Origin: Reticulitermes lucifugus | Taxonomy: Eukaryota > Arthropoda > Insecta > Blattodea > Rhinotermitidae | DNA length: 20,741 nt | Assembly: GCA_026260175.1 (NCBI GenBank) | Contig: JAKCWW010010212.1 | Coordinates: forward strand, 1,250-21,990 | Reading direction: 5' to 3' | Part shown: positions 1 through 9,100 of the stretch, piece after piece | How the letters are laid out: every line of letters starts with the position of its first letter | Numbering within the stretch: position 1 is the first letter of the stretch | Program-made: the position numbers and the translations under genes | The notes under the pieces: model-generated | The model's input: only the letters and a program-made list of their open reading frames with translations | The model's database searches: none | What the model was told of the DNA's origin: nothing

Positions 1-294
1 CTTAAGGAGTCCCTAATCCTCTGGTCCCTTGAAAGACTTCTTAACAGGGTTCTACTGTATTTGATATTTTCAGGGTAGCGTAACAACAAAGACTGTTCAA
101 CTTTTAACATTTTATACCTGTGTATAAATTGTAACATCGAAACAACTGCTATATAGCATGTTTATCATTTTAACAGTGTGTAACTTGATTGTAAAAAATT
201 CATACAAATTGATATATTATTCAGTTTTTACTGTTCTGACCAGTGTATAAATTGTACCATTGATGTAAAAAATCAGTGTAATTTAAAATATTGA

Positions 295-339
295 AGTCCC
301 TGAAGATGAACTGAGATAAGGTTCGAAACATGTAGGACT
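295..339 (+). ncRNA. Hammerhead-ribozyme-like motif, copy A
   Basis: The core CTGAAGA is at 300-306 and GAA at 325-327. Stem II pairs GAAC (308-311) with GTTC (321-324). Stem III would be the palindrome ACATGT (328-333), which has no loop and so can pair only with a second copy. The predicted cleavage triplet is GTA, with cleavage after 334. Stem I pairs AGTCC (295-299) with GGACT (335-339). All parts of a type I, dimer-style hammerhead are present. One extra T at 307 separates the core from stem II and is not canonical. The site is in the TRMT1 intron. Hammerheads of this kind have been reported in Penelope-like retroelements, so a repeat remnant is likely. Confidence 0.5.
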
Positions 340-512
340 GTGTTACACAATTAATAGTGAATAAAAGTGTACATTTGTGGGACAATAAACATAGAAAAGA
401 AAATGTACGGAATGAATAATATTAAGTACTTTAATTAGTTAGTTAGCTAGCTGGGTAGCTAATAAGTATGTAAAGTAAGTGAACTAAGAATTGAAATGTT
501 CCTGCTTTCCAG

Positions 513-812
513 ATCTGCGCTGTTGAATGCCGGTTACCGTGTATCCTTTTCACATGCCAGTCGCATGTCGATCAAGACAGATGCTCCAGCTAGTGTCTTG
601 TGGGACATAATGAGGCACTGGGTTAAGTTACACCCTGTTCGTAAAGACAGGCTTACGGGTGCCGCAGCAGCACTGCTATCCCGGGAACCTACTAATGAGA
701 TCAACATGGAATTGCGATCTGATGCAAACCCAAAGTCCCGTGAGAAGGGACTGTCTCGTTTCCAGGAGAACCCTCAGCGGTTCTGGGGTCCTGGTACGAA
801 GGCCAGAAACAA
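513..812 (+). CDS. TRMT1: TRMT1 penultimate exon
   Basis: The acceptor is a pyrimidine-rich CCTGCTTTCCAG ending at 512. One base completes a split codon and 99 codons follow, then two bases before the donor GTAAGT at 813. The encoded 99 residues match the TRMT1 C-terminal domain without a stop or frameshift. The ATG at 496 lies in the intron tract and is not a start codon. Confidence 0.87.
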
Positions 813-1700
813 GTAAGTTGAGGAGTCATACATTTGGCTGTGTCTTGCTGTCATGTCTGACATATGTGTCGCCACCAGGACTGAATTACACTAGGGGGCA
901 AAGGGATCATGGCCCTAGACCCCTGAAGTCAAGGGGTCCTTGGCTGTGTTCAACCCCAATTGAGGAATGTTCCTTTTTATCATTATAATCATCATCCTTG
1001 TTGTTGTTGTTATATTTATCACCTTTATACAGGGTGTTTACAATTATGTATCTGAAACGAAGCATGTTTCTGGGGTTTCTAGGGCATATAATGTTGCAGC
1101 TATTCTGTTGTTACAATATACAGTGCACATAATGTTATTTCCCATGATAAACATTCTGTACATTTACATCAGTACTTCCCGCAGTATGTGTGCAGTGCCC
1201 AATATGGCTGTTTTCTGTATTTCCTTGATATCATATTTTCCCAGTATGTTGCTCAGGTATTTTCTGAATGATTCTGAGACGGTTCCAGTTGCCCCTATTA
1301 TTACTGGTGTCACTTTTGTTGTTACGTTCCACATGCGCTGTATTTCTATTGTAAGGTCTTTATATTTTAGAGTTTTCTCGGCTTCTTTCTTGATCACATT
1401 TCTATCTCATGAAATTGCAATGTCTATTGACATACGTGTTCCTTTCGCATTATCACGGATTATGATGTCCGGTTTATTGTTAGGCATGGTTCTGTCAGTT
1501 TGCACTTGTTTATTCCATAATGTGGTTACCTTACCTTCATGATTTGTTTCTGCTAACTGTGTTATAGTATTCAAGGAGAAGGGAAGATGGAGAAGAGCAA
1601 ACAGAATCAGGGTAAGAGGAAGAAGTCAGAGGTGAGTGGTCCAGATGAGGATGGCCATACAAAACAGTTGAAGAGTGAGGAGCAAACAATGAGCAGCTGA
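513..1700 (+). CDS. TRMT1: TRMT1-type tRNA (guanine26-N2)-dimethyltransferase, 3' end of gene (two exons)
   Basis: This is the C-terminal part of the enzyme that dimethylates guanosine 26 of tRNAs using S-adenosylmethionine. CDS join is 513-812 and 1568-1700. The first exon encodes a stretch I recognise as the TRMT1 C-terminal domain: AGYRVSFSHA, then KTDAPAS followed by LWDIMRHW, then RSDANPKSREKGLSRFQENP and FWGP. The remaining exon gives a lysine-rich hydrophilic tail (KSKQNQGKRKKSE) and a TGA stop, which fits the basic tails of animal TRMT1. Both introns seen are phase 2. If the donor at 813 were ignored, a TAA at 814-816 would end the protein two residues after KARN, so an alternative short C-terminus cannot be excluded. 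The methyltransferase catalytic motifs lie upstream of the window. The gene converges with the ionotropic receptor gene. Identification is from remembered family sequence, not from a search. Confidence 0.83.
967..1570 (-). mobile_element. LINE 3'-end fragment, antisense in a TRMT1 intron
   Basis: Read on the minus strand, about 1545 down to 1164 encodes a degraded C-terminal peptide of a non-LTR retrotransposon. Visible blocks are QVQTDRTMPNNKPDIIIRDN, then KKEAEKTLKYKDLTIEIQRM, VTPVIIGATGTV and LQ/IQKTAILGTAHILR. There is one TGA stop between IAIS and DRN. The 3' flank ends in short A-rich repeats (AAC and ATT types, 970-1015) typical of RTE-like tails. The long plus-strand open frame over 967-1542 is only its antisense. 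The right boundary is uncertain and approaches the TRMT1 acceptor at 1567. Confidence 0.6.
1568..1700 (+). CDS. TRMT1: TRMT1 terminal coding exon (basic tail)
   Basis: The acceptor GTGTTATAG ends at 1567 and is phase 2, matching the donor at 813. The exon adds 44 codons rich in Lys, Gln and Glu, including MEKSKQNQGKRKK and a run ending EEQTMSS, then TGA at 1698-1700. Low-complexity sequence like this cannot be recognised on its own. The case rests on phase, splice sites and the expected basic tail. The acceptor tract seems to derive from an antisense LINE fragment that abuts it. Confidence 0.6.
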
Positions 1701-1708
1701 TGCACACG

Positions 1709-1838
1709 CTGGTCCACCATCGTTACTGTACAGGTAGCATCAAACTGGTCCACCATCGTTACTGTACAGATAGCATCAAACTAGTCCACTGATTGCATCA
1801 GACTGGTCCACTATGGTTGCTGTACAGATAGCATCAAA
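1709..1838. repeat. 36-bp tandem repeat just after the TRMT1 stop
   Basis: Units at 1709-1744, 1745-1780 and 1803-1838 share CTGGTCCACCATCGTTACTG and CAGATAGCATCAAA with a few changes. A fourth, shortened unit of 22 bp lies at 1781-1802. The array starts nine bases after the stop codon, so it is probably in the 3' untranslated region. Confidence 0.8.
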
Positions 1839-3040
1839 CAGTTCATTAAATGTAGTCTGAGGAAGAACACAGATAGCAGATGCTGAGGGGAATATTTGGA
1901 TATGAGGGGCAGGGTTGAGAAAAACTGTTTAGGGCAGAGCTTCAAGATTTGTGCTGTTGTTAGGACGAGGATTGAATGTTGCGAGATGTGAGGTCATGCA
2001 GTGGTGTTTCTGGAGGTTCAAGTCTTCTGGGATGTTGTGCTTCATCAGGCGTGTATTGGCTGAAGTTTTGAAGGATTATAGTGCCTTCATGTTAGGCTGA
2101 AGCAGTCAAAGAAGATCTTTTGAAATACTAGGAACTGCACACCGAGCAACACAATGTCAGACCCCAGCAGACTTGAATCTTCTACAGTGAGATGACTGTG
2201 GCATGTAGCCAGGCAGCTTGGGAAAGATTGAGAACTCTTGACAAAGTATTGTCAGAAGCAGCAGAAGAGTTGTGTTGGGAGGATAATATTGAAATGGATG
2301 TTGTAGAAATAGAGTGTGATGCCTGTATTCAGCTGGCTCAGGGCAGAACATTGTAAATATGTGATGAAATGTCATGTTCAGTGGATGTGGCAGATTTCTT
2401 GATCACCTAACAACGCAGGATGATGTGTGTAGAGCCGACAGCTGCTTTTAATGTCATGTCCGAAATTGGTGACTTATTCTTGCATCCAAGATTCAGATAT
2501 TTATTTTCAGCATTCGCAATTTATGGATCCCCTCTTGAAGTAAGAGCGTACATTACTAGTAAACACTGTCAGGAGTATTATTTGTATAACAGCAGGTCTG
2601 AACTGGGGGCACATGTACCCCCAAGGGATATACGACAGGCACACACATGCATATGTCATACATTGCCAGATATAAGCCAGAAAGGCCAAAATAACGTCTA
2701 TATTTATACTGTGCACAGAAAATAGTTGTATGAAAGAAGGTTTATTTAAAATTGAAGAAACCATCACTGTTTGCACAGTAATACATATTTGGAGATGAAA
2801 TTAATTTGCCATTAAAAAGGGGTGCACAAAGTCTTGCTCGGACTGAGGGATATACAAGTTTTAGGTTTATTGCAAAATAAGCTGAGTTAGCTAGTTGACA
2901 ATAATTCAGTTTTACTTTATTTTTTACTGTGTGCGGTTTAAATGTCATGAACTTTTCGTGACAGCTGCTTAAACTCTTCTGACATGCCGTGCGGCTGCTT
3001 TCCTTGTCAGCATCTAAAACTGCAAGGAAAGAATGACACT
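1839..3040. other. Intergenic stretch with no recognised gene
   Basis: I see no recognisable coding exon, RNA gene or element end here. Short open frames on both strands have no family features. This is 3' flank or untranslated region of TRMT1 grading into intergenic DNA. Confidence 0.5.
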
Positions 3041-3044
3041 ACAG

Positions 3045-3305
3045 TTAAGAAATTAAACTTTAGTCGTGTAATTAAAGAATTGTGAATGAAGATACATATC
3101 GCACCCAAAACGCTCCTGCAATGCTTGCATGTCACTGTATCAGCTGTGGCTACTGTATGTGTTGGCAAACATACAAAAAAAAATGTCATCTCCGTGTGTT
3201 CTGTGCTAGGTCTGTGATAGGAAATAGAACAGGTATGTGTTTAGTGCCTTATTTACCTGAATATAAGATAGGAATTTTTCCCTGTTGTATCATCTGTAAA
3301 AGTCG
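3045..3305 (+). repeat. Dispersed repeat, copy 1 (pairs with 6628-6895)
   Basis: This stretch resembles 6628-6895 in the same order: AAACTTTAG with GTGTAATTAA, then CTGCAATGCTTGCATGT, GGCTACTGTATGTGTTGGCAA, GTTCTGTGCTAGGTCTGTGA and CCTGTTGTAT. The copies are well diverged and neither has a convincing reading frame. The mariner element starts just to its right. Family unknown. Confidence 0.5.
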
Positions 3306-3318
3306 TGGTCACATTGTA

Positions 3319-4655
3319 AGAAGGGTGTATGGAAAGTAATGCCTTAGTGTTTTTATATTCACTCCCAGACAATGTATCAAAATGAAACAAGACACAAAAT
3401 ATAGCTCAGAATGTGTAGGTTGTTTCTACACCTCATTTTTTCTGTGTAGTCTTCCCTTCATTCATTACAACACCACCGGTACTGAACACGTTTGTTGAAC
3501 TTGTCGCTGTAGAACTCTTCAGGCTGATTTCTAAACCATTTTCCCATAGCAGCTTGAACTTCATAATATGTGAAATTAATTTCTTTGAGATGCTTCTTGA
3601 GAGCTGCAAACAACCAGAAGTCTGACGGTGTCAATCTGGGCTATAGGGAGCGTGTGGAACAACTTCAAATCCGATGCTATCACCACTGAAGTGGCAGCAG
3701 TAGTGTGGGGTGTGGCGTTATCATGTTGAAGAAACATTGGCTTTTTTTCCAGATGAATGTGATTTATTTGTTGTTTCAACCTCTTTATGGTTTTCACATA
3801 AGTCTCAGAGTTGATTTTCATACCTTTGACCGTGTACCCCTAGTGAATGATGCCTCTGTAGTCTCGGACAATGGTCAGCATGCATTTTCGAGCGGAATGT
3901 TGAGTTTTGAATTTTTTCTTTGTGGGAGAGGTGGGGTGACAATATTCAAGTGACTGGTTTTCCAATTCTGGGTCATAGTGATGTGCCTCACTCTCAGCAC
4001 CTCTGACACTGCTTCACTGACAATCATTACCCTCGCTTTTATATTGAGCAAGTAATCATTGACATGCTTCGAGGCTTTCTGTCTTCATTTCGGGTGCAAG
4101 CTGACGTGTCACCCACCCAGCACACACATTTTGTAACCCAAACGTACAATAATCTCATTGCCACTAGCTAAACCACATTTTAAATTTTCCACTATAGCTC
4201 TCTGAGAAGTTAGTTGATTTTCTTGAATAAATTCTTTGACTTTTTGCCTGTTCAAATCGTGAGTTGTGGTAACCGTCCATCCAGATTGCGGCTGGTCGCT
4301 CAGGACTAAATTTCCACCACTATCCCGTGATTTGCTCGCCCAATGATGCACGGTGTTTATATCCACAGTATCATCAACACAAAAAGTCAACAATCGCTGG
4401 TGAATTCTGATGGGAGTGTATTTTCATGCGTCAAAAGCTTGGTACCTCCTGACTGTTTGATGCGCTTTGACACAGTTGAAAACAAGTCATCCATTTTTAA
4501 CTGAATCCAATGCAAACCACTATGTTAACCAAGCTGCACCCCATGGCAGACTGAAGCTCAAGGAACAACAAAAAATTTGGGACAAGTTCTGCTTAAAGGT
4601 CACACCACTTGCATGAGATACCTTTGCAGAGGCATTACTATCAGAACACCCCTCA
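3319..4655 (-). mobile_element. Degenerate mariner transposon, complete ends
   Basis: The element is 1337 bp, the usual mariner size. The inverted ends, GGTGTATGGAAAGTAATGCC (from 3324) and the complement of GGCATTACTATCAGAACACC (to 4650), match at most positions, and TA duplications flank at 3317-3318 and 4656-4657. The minus-strand transposase (about 4494 to 3430) starts MDDLFSTVSKRIKQSGGTK. The helix-turn-helix region follows in another frame (VDINTVHHWASKSRDSGG, then DLNRQKVKEFIQEN), then YDPELENQS, RDYRGIIH and the LQHDNATPHT motif with the second catalytic Asp. Stops and frameshifts break the frame, including a TGA after SDC and a shift before the third Asp region, so it is inactive. 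Confidence 0.9.
3430..4494 (-). pseudogene. Mariner transposase pseudogene
   Basis: This is the DD34D-type transposase, which cuts and rejoins the element at TA sites. Recognisable parts are the N-terminal DNA-binding region (4494-4109), a linker with HPTSPTKKKFKTQHSARK, the first Asp in RDYRG, the second in QHDNATPHT and the remains of the third near QID (about 3630). Several frame changes and in-frame stops are needed to read through, so no functional enzyme can be made. It converges neither with host genes nor shares their codon pattern. Confidence 0.85.
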
Positions 4656-4657
4656 TA

Positions 4658-5595
4658 ACTGTGCACTAAGGTAAACACGTTCTGTACCGATATTTTCCTG
4701 AAAGTTGAAGATTGTGAAGGGGGTCATATGTACAGGTTCATCTTATATTCAGATAAGTATGGTAATCTGAACATCACAGCAGACGTTTGTGAGTGCTGTA
4801 TGTTCTACATAGCCGCAGATTTCTGTAATTGGACTGCGTCACGTGTTATTAATTAAGATAATTAAAGTGGTTACCTGTTTCAGCAACTCATCCCTATCTT
4901 CACATCCTTATAATGCCAAAACATGAAAAATGATTGTTCATTATATAAATAATATATAATTAATTCTTTGTTTTTGCTTACGTAGTATGAGAAACAGTGG
5001 AATATAGTGTGAGGAGCAGTGTCAGCTTGAGAGCACTGTGGATAATTAACCATTTGAAGCGTGAATTAATCCAAAAACTACATCAAAAAAAGTAGTTCCT
5101 GCTTCACAGAAAATGCACCATGTCTTCATTACAAAGTCCAATCAGTTGATGCACTTTAGAGAAATAGTTACTGTTTATCATGAGAACCATGCAAAACACA
5201 TAAGTGCAATATGAGTATGAATGTTAAAGCAGGTGGTGCGTATAGTAAACCAGGGCTTGACAAATTTCTGGTGTCAGGTCACCATGGCCGTGGGTCGCTG
5301 TGGAAACTAGATAATTTGTTGTGGCGCCTAGAATTTTGGAAGCATGACGTTGGTATTTTTTTTAAATGCCAGTTCAGTAAGCACTTCATTACTAGACAGC
5401 TCACTCGTTGCCAGCAGTGAATAGTCTGACTACAAAAATCAGTTCAGCAAAATGTGAAATTGTGTTGAAGGAAGTGTATGTGTCTTTGCTGTAGTTGGCA
5501 CACAAGACAGAATGACAGGTAAAGGGGTAGGCTGAGGTGGTAGGTGGTCCATGTGAATACTTTAGTGTCAAACAAGTAATTTTAATATGAGGCTT
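4658..5595. other. Intergenic stretch with no recognised gene
   Basis: AT-rich DNA between the mariner and the receptor 3' end. I see no coding exon or element boundary. The 69-codon plus-strand frame at 5211-5420 shows no domain I recognise. Confidence 0.5.
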
Positions 5596-5606
5596 TTTAT
5601 TTTATT
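5596..5606 (-). promoter_or_regulatory. Candidate polyadenylation signals of the receptor gene
   Basis: Two overlapping AATAAA hexamers on the minus strand (5601-5596 and 5606-5601) lie about 290 bp past the receptor stop codon. The distance suits a 3' untranslated region. AATAAA is common by chance in AT-rich DNA. Confidence 0.4.
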
Positions 5607-5897
5607 ATATTTCTAAGAATTTCTAGTTTTTCATTTTGATTGTGTGTGATTTTGGGGATATTTTTGATAAAAAAAAAACATTTTCAAAAATTTGTATCCT
5701 ATCAGTGGCATTTTCTCAGTGTGTGTGTGTGTGAATATCTTGTAGTTCGTTAGACCAGCTCACTCTACGAACAAAAGCAACAGAGAATGGTTTATGTTTG
5801 TTAGTCATTATAGCATAAACACAAACTTTTGAGCTGATAACTAGGTTCAAAGAAAATTTGTCATGCCCTGCAGTAAACACTGCTCTGCTTTAGAGGG

Positions 5898-6114
5898 TCA
5901 GTACTGTTTGGTGTGCTTATGGTGATGCCATGCAAACTCTGCGATGAGTAACATGATAGCGGCCACAGCACCACAGCCTAGAATGCCCAGCGCTGACATA
6001 ACGTGACCAATTCCAGCACTGGAGTAACCAGAACCACTGCTGCAAGATGTTGGAGCTGTCACGCTTTGCTGCAGGCTCCGCTGTGCAAGACCTGTCTCGT
6101 GAAGCCTCAGCAGC
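5898..6114 (-). CDS. IR terminal exon: M3 and stop
   Basis: The acceptor CATCTGTCTGTAG completes Trp, then [12 protein letters not shown], a serine-rich linker, the M3 segment [20 protein letters not shown] and a short cytoplasmic tail ending KHTKQY at TGA (5900-5898). LL-x-L-x-E-x-G before the last membrane segment is a hallmark of IR C-termini. Confidence 0.92.
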
Positions 6115-9100
6115 CTACAGACAGATGTTAGGTGTCAGTATAAGTCAGCAGTTCGTAACTTTAATGGAGGGATAACACCCAGATTGCAGGAGTGAGGTTT
6201 GTTTTATGATCCAGTTTTATGGTCAGTTACTATGTTCCAAGTAGCAGTAATCAAAGTACACTCATGTTTGTATATGATGCCCTCTGTTAGTACTGCAACA
6301 TGTTTTGGTCAGAATTCAGCTTGAGCAAGCTCCTTTAACATAAAGCGTACTTAAAATTAAACTCGGGAACTGTGGATCTGCGAAAGAATTTTCATTAAAA
6401 TAAATACAGAATATGTATTCAAATATAAGAGTACGATCTTAGACTATTTTAATATATGATGTGTTTGATATAGAGGATAAAACGGTGTAAGAATTTATTA
6501 TTTCCGCTAAACCTCACATAATTATCTCCTGTATGATGGTCTAATTGATTGAAACATGTCAGAGTGTTGGTGGAGGGTATCATTTGTGCCAATGCGCGTA
6601 CTTGGATGAGATTTATTTGAAACACAAGAAACTAAAGTTTAATTATGTAATTAAGAAGAAAATATTGTGAACGAGGATTAAGATCACATTCAAACACTCT
6701 ACTGCAATACTTTCATGTTGCTTTAACAACCATGGCTGCCATACGTATTGGCAAGAGTACGGAATGAATTTCATCTTATGTTGGCATGAGCTCTGTTAGG
6801 TCTGTGGTAGGAAGCAGAGGAACCATATTTTTATTAAAAATACGTACTGTATATGACAACTGTGACCTGTTGTATTGTGTGATTTGTTAATACTGAACAG
6901 AAGAGCTACAGTCAGCTGTCAGACACTTACAGTATAGTGTGAGCAGGTCAGCTGGAAAGCTACAGTATGATGTGACATAGAACGCAGAAGTATATCATAA
7001 AATTTACTGTGTACTCATATCAGTTTGTACAGTAGCCAAAGCTGTTAAAGCAATACACAAGTATTGCAGTAGTTTTGGGTGAAATTTGAATCCTTATCAC
7101 AGTCTCTTTGTATTCACATGATTCAACTAAATATTTAAATGTTGCTTGTGATGCCTATCTTTCACTATACATGTCAGTCAGCACAAGCCTGTTTATTACC
7201 TTATTGCGCTACATGTTTTGGTATGGCCACACCATCATCAGGTGTGTGTGTCGAGTTTACTTGTGGCATTCTGCCTGCATACTGTTGTTAGAATTAGCTG
7301 CTCACAATTAGGGTTAAAATTAAAATTACAATTAAAATTTCACTGTCACATAAAATCAAATGCTGCCAAATATATGTGACCCAGCATCTACATCACTGAC
7401 TCTACACCTTGTAAGTGATGTTGTTTATCGTCACCATGTGTGTTGCTCCCGAAGATGTCTTAGGATTAATTAGTGTATTTCACAGTGTCGACTCCAGTGG
7501 AGATGTATGTATTGGAATGTTTTCCAGTGTCATGTCAAAGCAGCATGTTGGGTGTATCACAACAACGTATATTGTGACTCTGTTGAGATGTTAACCGTAT
7601 CCCATGTGCGGAATGAGTAATTCTGCGGACGCATTACATAAGGGTCCCAGTAGTCTCTGTCTTTGAATATATGTGTGTCTGACATAAGATAAGTTGAACT
7701 GTACCAGTAATTTAAGATGCCAATGTAAGGTGAGTCCCTGGGGACAGCCCAGGCTTTCAAATGCTTTGTGCCTGCAACTGGTGAGAGTGTCAACTGACAT
7801 GCTTCATCTGCAGACAGTCTTGTAGTCATGAAGTATTTCAGAGGGTGTTCACTGGCCATGCCAACCCTGTTGTCATCTCGAAGCTGCTGGAACAGTTGAT
7901 CTAGTGTGTGTACTTTGTTGCGTTCTCGTCGTAACTGTGTTGCATAAAGAGCGCGTGCCGCAGCATCGGGTGAATTCTGTGAAGCGAGAGCGAGAGTACT
8001 GGTGCACGAGATGTCTTGCAGAAGGATGAAAAAGTTACACTGATTAGCACATTTAAAGTTGATACAGATGCAGTCATTAATTATTAATTGATATCAGCAG
8101 ATTAAAGAGTCAAACAGCTACATTACGTTAACCATACCCTCCCTGGCCTAGTCTAGCTTCTTAGCTTATTCTAATCCACTGTAGCCTATACAGTCACGCT
8201 CCAGCTTACATGATAGTTGTGTTTCTGACAGTGTTGTGCTACATCCTTTCCAGTTCAGTATTGTACTATTGTACTATTGTACTATTGTACTATTATTCAA
8301 CACTTTATAGTCTGATCTACTGATAGTATTAACTGAAGTAAATAAATATGTTTCCAATTACTTTTGTGTCTTTAAATAATATATTTTGTAGTCTGCACTA
8401 AAAATGACTTAAAATGAAGTTACATTAATGCAGACTTGTGTAAGTTAGGGTTACCTAAGCCACCGTATCGTCCTCTTGCACTTTGGTCTAGTCAAGTCCT
8501 ACTATCCCTATCTCTTGTCTTTACACATTACTTAAACCAACAAATGCACACCTGTTATTTTTTACACAATACAATTTTTTTTAGTAAAATCAGTCCAACA
8601 TGTTTCAGATCCCTATTCTGGGCCCATCATCAGGGACCTGTATTGTGAATCACACAAAATCACAAATCAACTTTTAATATGTACCATTATTTGTTGATTT
8701 GTGATTTTGTGTAATTCATGGTACAGGTCCCTGATGATGGGCCCAGAATAGGGATCTGAAACATGTTGGACTGATTTTACTAAAAAAAATTGTTTTGTGT
8801 AATAAATAAAAGGTGTGAATTTGTTGGTTTAAGAAATGTGTGAACGAATGAAAATGCACGGTGTGAACAGTATAAACTGTTGTCTTTACTTTGATCACAG
8901 TACTCAAAACTTAAAGAGACATCATTTCTGTTGGTTGCATTTTTTCTGCACCAGATTCAGCAGCGTAGTTCCCATATAGCCAGAATGTGCCAAGCACAGG
9001 GCTCACTAACCCATCACAACAAATTTTGACACTAACTGAACTCTGCCTACTATTCAGGCAAATTGAAGCATATTTGCAAGAACAAGATGTAAATAAACAG

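Larger units (their letters stand above)
8526..8838. repeat. Long inverted repeat, 146-bp arms, carrying hammerhead-like motifs
   Basis: The left arm 8526-8671 is nearly the exact reverse complement of 8693-8838, with a 21-bp spacer (8672-8692). The arms differ at only about a dozen places. Each arm holds one CTGATGA...GAAAC motif and a TAAATAAAAGG-like A-rich stretch. The predicted minus-strand peptides in both arms are an artefact of the repeat. The arrangement suggests head-to-head insertion of the same short element or a foldback element. Confidence 0.9.

Noticed and set aside
496-816. Plus-strand frame with an ATG start at 496, taken as a complete small protein
   Set aside because: The residues before 513 are a pyrimidine tract and acceptor. 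The rest is an internal exon of TRMT1.
659-988. Overlapping plus-strand frame in another phase of the TRMT1 exon
   Set aside because: Shadow frame of the TRMT1 exon with no family features.
967-1542. Long hydrophobic plus-strand open frame of 191 codons, resembling a membrane protein
   Set aside because: It is the antisense of a LINE C-terminal fragment. The minus strand carries the recognisable peptide, and the hydrophobicity comes from T-rich complement.
7977-8034. Upstream extension of receptor exon 6 on the minus strand, with acceptors near 7998 or 8014
   Set aside because: Those acceptors would not match the phase-0 donor at 10217, while the acceptor ending at 7977 does and has a better pyrimidine tract.
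8436-8907. Paired frames in both directions with almost the same peptide ([15 protein letters not shown])
   Set aside because: Both are translations of the inverted repeat arms and not proteins.
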